Below, piece after piece: positions 26,601 to 39,800 of a stretch of 64,000 nucleotides of DNA. Location: the NCBI RefSeq assembly GCF_014839805.1, contig NC_051119.1, forward strand, positions 124,001 to 188,000, in the 5' to 3' direction. This stretch comes from Manduca sexta (Eukaryota > Arthropoda > Insecta > Lepidoptera > Sphingidae). Both the position numbers and the translations under genes were made by a program. Under the pieces are notes generated by a model, which worked only from the letters and a program-made list of their open reading frames with translations, made no database searches and was not told where the DNA came from. Positions within the stretch are counted from its first letter, which is position 1. Each line of letters opens with the position of its first letter.

Positions 26601-29600
26601 GTTGTGTCATTAGCTTTACACATTTTTCTCGACTGAGACAAGTGTTTGGGATACTTCTGGTTAAGGATAATGATTAATCGGCGCTGTATGTAAGAGATAT
26701 TCCAATTTACAAAAACATATAAACGCAATAATTCCGGTAAACAGCGAAATACAATCTTATTATATCAGCAATTAAATAGGTACAGTAGGTAATATGTGAC
26801 GAAATTTCAAAACAGAACATTGCGCGTCGACACTCGACAGTCATTGTATTGTTAGTCTTTATGAGATTGGTTGATAATTGATATAGGTTATTTAACTTTT
26901 TTCAGAGGTCATGACGGGTCAATTTTTTTTAAACACTAGTTTTGTATTAAACGTAGACGATTTTTTTTGTGCTGCTTCGGCTTGTCCATACCCGACATGG
27001 TAGGCACGCCACTGTGTACACATACACAATAAGATCTAAGCCTAAAAGATGAAGTATGTAGGCGTAAATTATAAATTAATTGTAAAATTATGTTTAAAAA
27101 CAAGCATTTATTTAAATACTCTAAAAAGTAAAAAATTAAACTGGGTCTGGAATTTCTGCCCAATATGGCCATAGGCTCACCCCCTATCATATCATAGGAC
27201 GGAACACACTTGGCGAAATGGGTATCCATTCGAGTCCAACTCGCGCTTGTTTGTAACTACAGTGTAACTTAGTATATACTAGGTAAAATATATATTTTTA
27301 TTCTTATGTACTCATTGATTTTATAATTTACATTTTACAGATTAATAATAAATAGAACAAGCAAGAAAGTGTCAAAACTATTGGACAAAGAAGAAATAAA
27401 ACTCTGACAAAGAAGAAAAAACCTGAAATTACTTTTGGAGAAAGAAAACGAGGAAATTTTGGAAGAACTCGAAAGAAAGAAGCAAAGAGAAGAATGCGAT
27501 TATTACAAAGAAAAATATGAAAAACTACAAAAGTATCAAGAGGATCTTGAACTGGAAAAGGAAAAGGAGTGTTTGAAAGCTTTGGAAAGAGAAAAAATGT
27601 AAGTAATTAACTATAGGAATAGGTTGGTTTACTTACTTTTTGAGAAATCGATCTATTATTATCAAGCGCTGGCCAGTTTTTTTAATCGGACTTCGGCAAA
27701 TTGGCTAAAAATGTATACAAATATTCAAAATTAACTTTCGTGCGCGGCTTCGCCCGGGTGAAAGAATTTCCGGGATTAAAGTCCCCGCTATATATTTTTC
27801 CGGGATAGAAAGTAGTCTTCAAACTTCCTAGGCTATTAAACTATCTCCATACCAAATTTAATAAAAATCCGTTCATTTATTTTGAGAAAATCGTTTCATC
27901 TTTGTTCTATAATATGATAAATAATTTGTCACAGCGGATCGAAAATTATTGTTTACAATGATATTTCATTATAAACTAGTTGACCCGACAGACGTTGTCC
28001 CGTCTTAACCATGAATTTGCAGCGCGCATTCTGTCAATCGATGAAATTAACTTTTATTAAAATTTTGTAACGTTCCGCTCAACTTCCTTAATTTTTTCTT
28101 TCATAAGATCCTTCTCCTGACAATAACAAACACAACAACAACAACAAAAATAGTGAAATCGGTCCAGCCGTTCACGCGTAATGGCGCGACGAAGGGAAAT
28201 AGGGATTCATTTATATATATAGATGTATATAAGCGCGTTGTTTTTAACCGATTTAAAAAAAGAGGAGCTTTTCCATTTGACGTGTTTTTTTATGTTTTTA
28301 CCTCAGAACTCAGTTAATTACAAACCGATTTGTATTTTTTTTTTTATTTGAAATAAGTACGTTCCATAGTTTTTTTTTAAACCGGTTAAGTAGTTTGATC
28401 TTTAAACTATAATAACTCGAATACGTATGTCGTCCAAGTAAATTAATTTAAGAATTTTGCTTTCCTGTGACTTTTCAGTTGTGTTTTTGTGTTACGATTG
28501 TTTGTCTATATATACACACCTTTTTCCCTTTTCATGGGTACGCAGAGGCGTAACTGCTCAGCTTGATAGTCGTACCGCGTGTGCGACGCAACTACGCTAT
28601 TTATTTCTAAATAATATCAGCCCTGTATTATATACTTGCCCACTGCTGGGCACGGGCCTCCTCTACTACTGAGAGGGATTAGGCCTTCGTCCACCACGCT
28701 GGCCTAGTGCGGATTGGCAGACTTCACACACCTTCGAAATTCCTATAGACAACTTCTCAGATGTGCAGGTTTCCTCACGATGTTTTCCTTCACCGTTAAA
28801 GCGAACGATAAATACACAAAGAATACACACATGATTTTTTAGAAAAGTCAGAGGTGTGTGCCCTGGGATTTGAACCTGCGGACATTCGTCTCGGCAGTCC
28901 GTTCCACACCCAACTAGGCTATCGCCGCTTTTTATTCATTTCTTGCTAACATAAAAAAGCAACTAAAAACTTTTTGACAAAATTTAATCCGCCTTAAAAA
29001 GATACTACAAACGAAATATAATTTAACATTACATGGTTATCAATTTTGAAATCCGAATGAAAATTCCTAAATATTTACATGAACAAATATAGTAATAATT
29101 TCAATCAGGCACCGACTTCATAATTGGTGTATTGGTAATGTTATTTTTTATACAAGCATGACAAATTGCACCACTGTACCTGTTGGTAAGTCCAATAGAA
29201 TCTTGACTGACGAGAGATGATTACCTTTCGGCAGTCGACACAATTATGCCGGCCTGTTGGAACCGGATATACACAGGCTGATTCCAGAACGCGATACATA
29301 TCGGCCACTACGACGCGTTTTAACCTTGTTTTACGGTGGTCGCTATCCGGGCGGTATAAAATATATCCACCAGCAAGTTTCAGTTTATAATATTTTTAAT
29401 TATATTATCAACACTATACGAAGCAGCACGGGTCCCAAAATAAAAAAAATAACAACTAAAACATGTTATACTTTGTTTCTATATATGTAAGCATACATAG
29501 TTGTTAAACACTCGAGTTTCCCTTCCGATTATAGTTTAATTTAGGCTGATCGTTACGTATATTTGTAATTCCAGAGCAACAGGCATGCGATGTACGAAAC

Positions 29601-32600
29601 AAGACGAGATTATGCTGAAACAGATGCAAAAAATGCAAATGATGGAAAAAAAGGAAATAGAAGAACAAGAACGAGCGGTAGAAGCCATGTGGCATCAAGT
29701 ACTTATTGATGATTTTCTCAGAAAGGTAACACTTAGATAAATATGTCGAAATTCAATAATGCACTTATTTATTTTGGTACCATAGAGATAACTAAAAAAT
29801 TTAGTTCCTGTAGCGCAATAACCAACTTACAACTGTCTCTATCTACCTAAAAGGCGGCGCGTAGACGCTGTAAAGTACAAACTGACCAAGTAAATAAAAA
29901 ACCTGTTTAAGGACGCTATGCTAGATTTTTTGTTTTAAAGTTAACGGTGCCTTTACAAGAAATTACAGACACATCATGCCTTTATTCCTAAAGGGATAGG
30001 TAGAGATGCAAATAGTGCGCTTTTCGCCAAGTGTTATCCATCCCATGATGTGATAGGGGAGTACGCAATTGCACTGCTGAGGCAGTATATTTATTTATTT
30101 AAGAACCTTTAACGAAGAATACGCGACATATAATAAAACAATGGTGTAGCAATTACATATTAAGTGGTTTTTTTTATTGCTTTGAATGACGAGACGAGCT
30201 TGCCGTTCGCCTAATGGTAAGCGATACGACCGCACATAAACAGTAGAAATCCAGTGTGAAGTTCTTCTTGAATTATAGGAAACCACAGCATGTTAATTTA
30301 AATGTTTGTACAGTGAATTATTTATATAATAGTTTATTCATACCACAAAAATCATCCACGTCAAATCGCATTTTTAGTTTAATAATCATTACAAAAAATA
30401 AATAATGAATAATTATTATAAATCAATGTCGCTTGCCGCGTCTGTCTGAAGGCGATAAACACAAAAACTACTGAACGGATTTTTTACGGTTTTCCCAATG
30501 AACGGAGTGGTTCAGAAGGAAGGTTTTCGTATAATTCATTGATGTTTCGTGTAAATTGGTTGACATATGACGTTAATTGTCGAAAATGTCGGAAAAAATT
30601 AAGTCGACGGAGAGCTTTCATTAAAAACGATTCCTCATCACAATGAGATATATTAAAAGACTGTATGGTGGAATTGCTCGTTACTGTTATAGGGCTATAG
30701 AAAAGTCTGCAATGGCATATGTCTATCTTTTAAATATAACTTACTATACCATTAATGTAAGAAAATGGTCACATATAATGTAGTAATTAAGAAGCTATTA
30801 CAACGGATACGATATTCTTATCGAATTATATTCAAAATTTTATTTAAAAGTTAGTTAATTTAAGCATTTCCTGCACATTATAATTACTTACATCATACAA
30901 TTTAAATTAATATCCTAGGAGTTGTCACAAAACTAAAAAGATTACGCGATAAAATTCAAGCGGTCTCATACCGACGCGCCGTGAATCCAGACACACGAGT
31001 TTTTTTTCCAACCACGTGACCTCTTCAACAGTAATCGTTGTATTTAAATTTACATAAAACCGTAATGTACTATTGACATAAACCTTCCTCAAGAATTGCA
31101 CTATCTTTCAGTAAAAACCGTACAAAAATCCGTTAAGTAGATTTTGAGAAAATCTATCACATATACAAACAGTTTTTGAGGACTTTGTTTTATAATATAA
31201 TATCGATTATGTATTAGTACTGGGGCGAAGTTGGAGCGAGTCGTTATAATAATAATAATATCAGCCCTGTATTATATACTTGCCCACTGCTGAGCACGGG
31301 CCTCCTCTACTACTGAGAGGGACTAGGCCTTAGTCCACCACGCTGGCCTAATGCGGATTGGTAGACTCCACACACCTTCGAAATTCCTATAGAGAACTTC
31401 TCAGGTATGCAGGTTTCCTCACGATGTTTTCCTTCACCGTTAAAGCGAACGATAATTCACAAAGAATACACACATGACTTTAGAAAAGTCAGAGGAGTGT
31501 GCCCTTTAGATTTGTACCTGCGGACATTCGTGTTGGCAGTCCGTCCCACACCCAACTAAGCTATCGCCTATCAAGTCGTTAGTTATTACTAATTTCAGAC
31601 GCACATAGAAAAAATAATGGCACGTAAAAGACAAGAGGAAATGGTCGAACGTCGAAAAGTGTATGACGCGCAGATAGCGAGCGCCAATCAGAAACGACAG
31701 CAGATTATCCGAGAAGAGATTGAGAGAGAGAACACACGGCTCGAGAAAATCAAGCGGAAAATGGAGCAAGATCATTATGCAGGTATATCAATCTTAGAGA
31801 TTTGAGGCTGATTATTGAATTATGAAGTAGATTAAAAATGATTGATAGAATAAGATGTGACACAAAGTAAAAACTACCCCCTTTATTCATAGACGTTATT
31901 TATCTAAGGACGGAACAATGCTGTGATGGCAAGTCTGTTTCTCAGCTTTGTTTATCTGACAGCTTGCTGTTTGTTCACTTTTGTTTTTCTGACAGCAACT
32001 AGTTGGCTAATATTGTATCTCAATATTAGCCAATCATGATGACCCTACCCTACGCACTGCGAAGGCTGTCATGCCGTCAGCACTCAGAAACAGATTTGTT
32101 ATCACAGCAATGCTCCGTCCTTAGATAAAAAAAGTCTATGAATAAGAGGGTACAGTTGTATGTATAATATAGTTTCAAATTTATCTTCAGTTAGTTAATA
32201 ATCTATATCTATACTTATAATAAATCTGTAGAGAGGTCAATTCTGTACATGAAATATATTTCCAAAATAACTATCAGGGGGTGATTAGGGATCGATACTG
32301 ATGCCAAAAATGCAATTAGTAAAATTTTTGTCTGTCTGTCTGTCTGTCTGTATAACCGTTATAGAAACAAAAACTACTCGACGGATTTTAACGAAACTTG
32401 GTACAATTATTTGTCATACTCCTGTGCTGGTTATAGTATACTTTTCATCACGCTACAATTAATAGGAGCAGAGCAGTGAAGGGAAATGTTGGGAAAACGG
32501 GAGAAGTTACTCCATTTTTTAAGCTTCCGTCGCGTGTGCAACCTTAATGGTTAAAGCTACGCAGAAATCATGTATGACGGAAATGTTCTCCTTAAAATTA

Positions 32601-33767
32601 TGTAAAAAATATCCCACGACAGCATATGTCTATCTTTTATGGTTGACTCACAATAACACGTGTAACTCCCGATAGCTTAGCAGTTCGGAGCTTTCTCATT
32701 ATATTTGTCTACTCTTACGTTTATAACACTCTCAGTCATCCCTAATTAAAAAAAATAACATTATTAAATATTCCATAAAAAAGAATCATAGAAATCGGTA
32801 TAGAAACACCAAAGTTATACATGAAATACGCTAATAATAAGCCATCACGTGTGAATACTGAATCATGCTATAAGCTTCCTTCGATTTCACCAGGATCCCA
32901 TCATCAGACCCTGACCGGACAATCGGACGACCTTCATACCACCATACATTAAAAAAACATCCCGACAAATTGAGCACCTCCTCCATTTTTGAAGTCCGAA
33001 ATCCACGCGGGCGAAGCTGCGAGCGGAAGCTAGTAGTATAATAATAGTGGTTATTCAATGGTTGTAATTCGATTGGAATTCGCACTCCTCTATAATATGA
33101 ACTTTAATCATGCCAAATCTCTCACCTCCGTGCGCGCCATGTGCTTAAAAAGGGGCTCAAAGATTTTCCTTTAAATAATAATAAATTGATTAGTATTTAC
33201 GGAGAGTATTAAGTATTTATGGTCAAGTAATTTGCACCTTAGTAATGATTGAATACTGGGTGAGATTTCTCATCTTGACATCTTTAACATGCATGTAACC
33301 TATAATCGGCATATTGTTTGATTTTGATTTTAGATTATCTATATATATAAATGAATCCCTATTTCCCTTGGTCACGCCATCACGCGTGAACGGCTGGACC
33401 GATTTCAGATTTTTTTTTGTTGTATTTGTCATTAGTCATTGTCAGGAGAAGGTTCTCATGAAAAAAAATATCAAAAAATTACGCGGAAAATTAGAAAAAA
33501 AATAACAAAACTTAACGAAAATATTATAATTTTATATAAATGTTAATTGTTTGAAATAACTGTCGGCGATTGACAGAATGCGCGCTGTAAATTCATAGTT
33601 AAGACGGGACGTCTGTCGGGTCAGCTAATCTATACTTATAATAAATCTGTAGAGAGGTCAATTCTGTACATGAAATATATTTCCAAAATAACTATCAGGG
33701 GGTGATTAGGGATCGATACTGATGCCAAAAATGCAATTAGTAAAATTTTTGTCTGTCTGTCTGTCTT

Positions 33768-33826
<59 letters not shown>

Positions 33827-36800
33827 GCCTGTCTGTCTGTCTGTATAACCGTTATAGAAACAAAAACTACTCGACGGATTTTAACGAAACTTGGTACAAT
33901 TATTTGTCATACTCCTGTGCTGGTTATAGTATACTTTTCATCACGCTACAATTAATAGGAGCAGAGCAGTGAAGGGAAATGTTGGGAAAACGGGAGAAAT
34001 TACTCCATTTTTAAGCTTCCGTCGCGTGTGCAACCTTAATGGTTAAAGCTACGCAGAAATCATGTATGACGGAAATGTTCTCCTTAAAATTTTGTAAAAA
34101 TATCCCACGACAGCATATGTCTATCTTTTATGGTTGACTCACAATAACACGTGTAACTCCCGATAGCTTAGCAGTTCGAAGCTTTCTCATTATATTTGAC
34201 TACTCTTACGTTTATAACACTCTCAGTCATCCCTAATTAAAAAAGTTAACATTATTAAATATTCCTTAAAAAAGATTCATAGAAATCGGTATAGAAACAC
34301 CAAAGTTATACATGAAATACGCTAATAATAAGCCATCACGCGTGAATACTGAATCATGCTATAAGCTCTCTTCGATTTCACCAGGATCCCATCATCAGAC
34401 CCTGACAGGACAATTGGACCACCTGCATACCACCATACTTAAAAAAACATCCCGACAAATTGAGCACCTCCTCCATTTTTGAAGTCCGAAATCCACGCGG
34501 GCGAAGCTGCGAGCGGAAGCTAGTAATTAATAAAGTAATAATTTTAGTTTGATTAATGGAAATAGTACAGGTTTGTAACAACTATTTCCAGAATTAGAAA
34601 GAAAAAAACAGCAACAAATGACAAACAAGAAAAATTACCTAACGTCGAGCGATATAAAATTATCAAGGATTCAAAGTGAAAAATTATCTGAAAAGGAATT
34701 TGATAACGCAGTAATTAGAAAAGCATTGGAGGAATTGCGACAAGAAAGACAGAAGAAACTAAGAGAAATTGTAAGTATTTCGCATAGGTATTGACAAAGT
34801 ATTCATTTGTAATTTCTCGTTGATACTATCTAGGCAATAGTTTACACCTGTAGCGACGTGTGTTCTGCTTGACTGGAAATCTTTTCATTCCATAGAGGAA
34901 CGCAACCATCTGTTCCTCTACAGTAGCAACCTTCACGTTGCCACGCACTGCGCTTGCGCACTTGCGCCTGATCTCTCTCCGGTCATGTCGGATTGCCGTC
35001 TCACCGGACTATGAGAGTGAAGGAACAGAGAGTGCACCTGTGTATTGCGCACACGCTTGTGCACTACAATATATCCTGCGTTCCTGGCTGATCTCCGTTG
35101 AGATTGGTCGCCGTGGCCGAAATTCGGCTAGGAGGAATTCATTCATTCACCTTCAGATCGATGCCGAAAATGGTGCAATAATAAAGTTTTTGACATACTT
35201 ACAGATTGGGTGATTGGCTAATTTTAAAACTGCAGTTAGCATTTGAATTTTTTTTAGTTTAGTCCTGTTTTGATATTTTTGTATGTATTTACATACAAAA
35301 ATATCCTTTGGCGTTATAAAACTCCGACTGAGCTTTTTATTAGAGTTCTAGGACAAAATCTATTATTATTGTTCGATTTAAATTATTTTCAAAAGGAAAA
35401 AGCCGCCTGCGTACCCTGATCTATAGCTACTATATATTAGAACCCAAGATTACCGAGCTTTCACTCTTCGATTATATACATTTTACGATTTAGATTTAGA
35501 TAGATATCTACTTAATTCGTTCTATAAATTAAGTACTGTAACAAATAAAACAAGTAGCGCCACCTTTATTGATTTTACAATCAAGTTCATCGCGAGCGAC
35601 CAATAGATGGCGCCACAGACGAAGAATCACTCGCCGGACTTTAATTCCAACAGTCGTTTTTTGTTCTATGTCAAAAGGTCGGGTTCTAGTCAATTTCCAT
35701 TGCGTGGGACTTTGGCATTTCCTTACGTTTGTATAAACTAAACTTCAATCACTTCATAAGTGTTTACCGTCTCTTGATCCGACGTAGCCTTCGGCCCTGT
35801 TATGTACTAAATATCCACTAAAAATATAAAGATGATAGGATCAAGTTATGAACCAATTGTTTAATTTTAATATTGTTTTACAGCAAAATAAGCAAATTGA
35901 AAAACAAATATGCGTGGAGAACTACAAGAAAGAGAAAGAGGCAGCGTTAGCGATGGAGCAGGAGAGTGATCACATCGGCCGAATGTGGAGACAACAGGAA
36001 CAAAGCCGTATTGATGAATGTTACCAACGAGTAGAACGCGAACAGCGGATAAGCAGAGAGGTATGGTTTGTATTTTATACTGAAACTAGCGACCCGCCCC
36101 GGCTTCGCACGGGTGCAATGCTAATACTAAATACGCTACAGAAAAAATGTGAATATATAAATACATAGCGGCCCGCTCTGGCTTCGCACGGGTATAACAT
36201 AACAAAATAACAGTATTTCTCCACTATAAAATGGATGTTATTATTATACATATAAACCTTCCTCTTGAATCACTCTATCTATTAAAAAAACGCATCAAAA
36301 TCCGTTGCGTAGTTTTAAAGATTTAAGCATACAAAGGAACAGAGAAAGCGACTTTGTTTTATACTATGTAGTAATTTGGTGATAATGCACAACAACGGTA
36401 TTTCGGCTGACACTTCTCTTCCCCATACTCGCTCTGGATACTATATGCCTGCATATTATATTAACTAGTTGTGGCCGCAGCTTCGCCCGCGTGGAAATCA
36501 GTGTGTCACATAGTTATTCCCAGGCAAATCCTGACGCACGAGATTTTTTACAACCACACAAACTTCAACAGTAATCGTTATATTTTAGTAAATTTACATA
36601 AAACCTTAATGTTCCTAAACCTTCTTATATGTATGTAACCGTACAAAAATTTGTTCAGTAGATTTTGAGAAAATTGATTACATACAGACAGGTTTTGGGA
36701 ACTTTGTTTTATGATATGTATACATCGATTGTGTGGAAAAATTGGGACGATAAGAAATGCTAGACTTCCCAACTTTGAACTAACTACTTAAAATGTTTCC

Positions 36801-39800
36801 TTCAGGGGCAAAAACCAAGTCGCCCAACCTGAAAAATTTGTCATTTTATTAATTTATCGTTTTATTTAAAATTTTAGACTGCAGCTAAAGAATACAAAGA
36901 TCACGTTGATAAAATTAATAACGAGTTAATAAAAGCTAAACAGCAAAGAGGCGAAACAATGGAGCGCGTAAAACGAACTGCGTTGAAAGAACTTCGAGAC
37001 AATATACGCCGCGCTGACTTGGAGTTGAAGAAGCAAATTGATTACAGAAATAACTTAAACAAACAGATACAGGACAATCAAAATCACTTGGTAAGCTTTC
37101 CACGCACAGATATATGTACTACGTATTAGATCTAGCATTCCGTACACTCATTGTGCTCTACTTAATTGTACTGTAATCCGTACACTTGACTTTAGTTTGA
37201 TTTCAACATTGACAGCGCGTGGTTATGTACGAACGCTCATAATATAAGAACTCGAGTCTAAGTGTAAACATGGAAGTGAAATTAATCAAATAAGTGAAAT
37301 TATTTTCTGTTCAAGTGAATAAATAGGTTATAACAGTGACGTTTTGGTTGCCATTTTAGTTCAGATTTTGAACAAATAGTTTATATGGACGTCCTTGTCT
37401 ATAAAATATACGTCAATGTTACCGCATCTTACACGCGTGACGTCTCGTACATAATCATAACGTATGCGTAATTACAATTTTAACTACTGTGGAAATGACC
37501 TTATAACGATGCCTCGTCGCATCGTGTGCGAATTATTTTGTAAACGTTAGGCCTTACAGACCTCGGGCTATTTGTTTATTTATTTGTAATAAGGTACACC
37601 AACAGCACTATATATTACATCAATCAATATTATAAAAACAATAAGTGTTCACCAATATGTGTGTGTCGGCGCTCGGTCAGAGGTTTCCCCCAAATCCATG
37701 GTAAAGAGAAACACTAAAACTTCACTTTTTCCTTTTTATAATTAGTAACCCGAGGTATAGAAAACGACTGTGCCTCGCTGCTCAAATGCTCAGTTTAAAT
37801 ACTCTCCATTAACCGTTACAAAGTTTAGACATTCAATACATTGCTTGAATATAACATGATTTAACCAAAGTTTACTCGTAATTTAAATTAAACAATTCTT
37901 ACAATAAATTGTTAATTATTTACAATATTTTAAACCAAGAATAGGTAGCGATGGGATATTATAAACAAAGATACTTAATTATTCCGGAACTGGTGACAGT
38001 GAGGAAATAACTTAAATCTAAAATTGTAAATTAAATACTTTAAAATGGTACAAACGTACAGTTTACATTTAAATAATCAAATATGTATTACAGAACATGT
38101 TTTGTTTTTACATAAAATCAAACTTATAATAAGGATGTCTAACAAATATAATAATTTGAACATCACGATTAATAAACGTAAGAATTACAAAAACATTCAA
38201 GTAAATCAATAACAAATATAAAATTAATTAAGGAACTCTTGAAATTACACAAATAAATCTCTTTAGTTCATTTCCGATTTAATAAAATATTTTAGTTATG
38301 TTTCGTGACAATGGATGGCGGTACATGGGTGCGCCCATATGTGCTACTAATAGATGAACACGCTTATGACACGACCCTTATGATTCGTTTCTTTTACAAT
38401 AAGTGTGCGAAGAGCTTTACTATAGCAACACAAGCTGCTATTATTTATCACTGGCTGACCCGGCGAACTTCGTACCGCCTAACAGTCGATTCTTTATAAT
38501 CCGGGACACCGGGTCAGCTAGTAAGATAAAAAAGAAAAAAGAATGTTGATAAGTCAATTACATTATGTCAAAAAATATAATTATAAAAACACTTAAAATT
38601 CTTTCCATCGTTCCATCTAACGTCAGTCAATTGTTTTGCCTTCCCGGAACCCCTCCACTAACACTTAAACTTTATGGTATAGTATTAAAGTTCAAATTGA
38701 CTCTTAAGTATTATGACGATTCTTTTGTATGGGATAAAGAAAACTGTCGTTTTTAGATTTTCAGGCATTTTTTTAAAAATTTCTTTCCGTAAGAACCACC
38801 CTTGTACTTCAAGGAATATTATAAAAAGGAATTAGCGAAATCGGTTCAGCTGCTCTCAAGATTTGCGCTTAGAAAGACATTCAGCGATTCATTTTTATAT
38901 TATAGACTAGCTGACCCAATGATAAAAGAAGTATAGAGGATGGGTAATATGGTCACGTGACATGCGGCACATTTCATGAACAAAATGGTGCCGACTCCGC
39001 CCCTTACAATAGTGATATGCTAGTACCGAAAATTTTGTATCGACATCGAAGAATTAAGAGAGACAAACAAGCCCCAAAAAGATCAAATACGAAAGGGGTT
39101 AGGAACTACCATAATATGAATATAACAAATCATAATGTAAACAAACAAACTGAAACTGATTTATAAGTAACAATTGTTAAACAAAGCAGTACCTGTTGTG
39201 ACAAACATCCAGTTGTGTTTGATCTATATTTGTATGTTGCACTATTCCTTGCTAAAAATTTAAGTTACAGATTAAGATATTTATTTTATACATGATAAAT
39301 GGAATAAGATAGCGTAGCCAGCAATTATTTGGTTGGTTTTATTTTATTTTATTATTATGCTCTTTGATCGAGAAACATAACTATGGTTCAGCAAACTAAA
39401 ATCAATGACCGTAAAAATGGTGGTTAAGATAATCAATTATAATAATTATTTGCAATAACAACAATATGATTATGTATCTATTTCCGTGCATGCAAAGGTT
39501 GCTCGAAACATAAGACCGCCAATTGTAAAAATATATCTTACATTTCATCTTTATGTTGTTTCTTTTATGTTTATCTATTCTTTTATGTAACAATTCTAAT
39601 TTTATTCATAGCAATATATTAAAGTAATATTACTATTAGGTGAAGTATAATAATCATTACTATTTTACTTATCGGGAATATTGTTGGAAAACAGTTATCT
39701 TTACTCGCGTTAATTAAACGTGTGGTTTATGCATATCTTCTCAAAATGTAAAGAAATATGTATTTGGTGTAGGATTCCAATCACGTCGCTCAATATTCTC

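Noticed and set aside
28860..28928. tRNA-like sequence on the minus strand
   Set aside because: It is the head of a SINE with a 250-base body and a second copy at 31243-31569, not a tRNA gene.
33722..33955. 77-codon frame of repeated CLSV
   Set aside because: A translation of the (CTGT)n tract in a Helitron.
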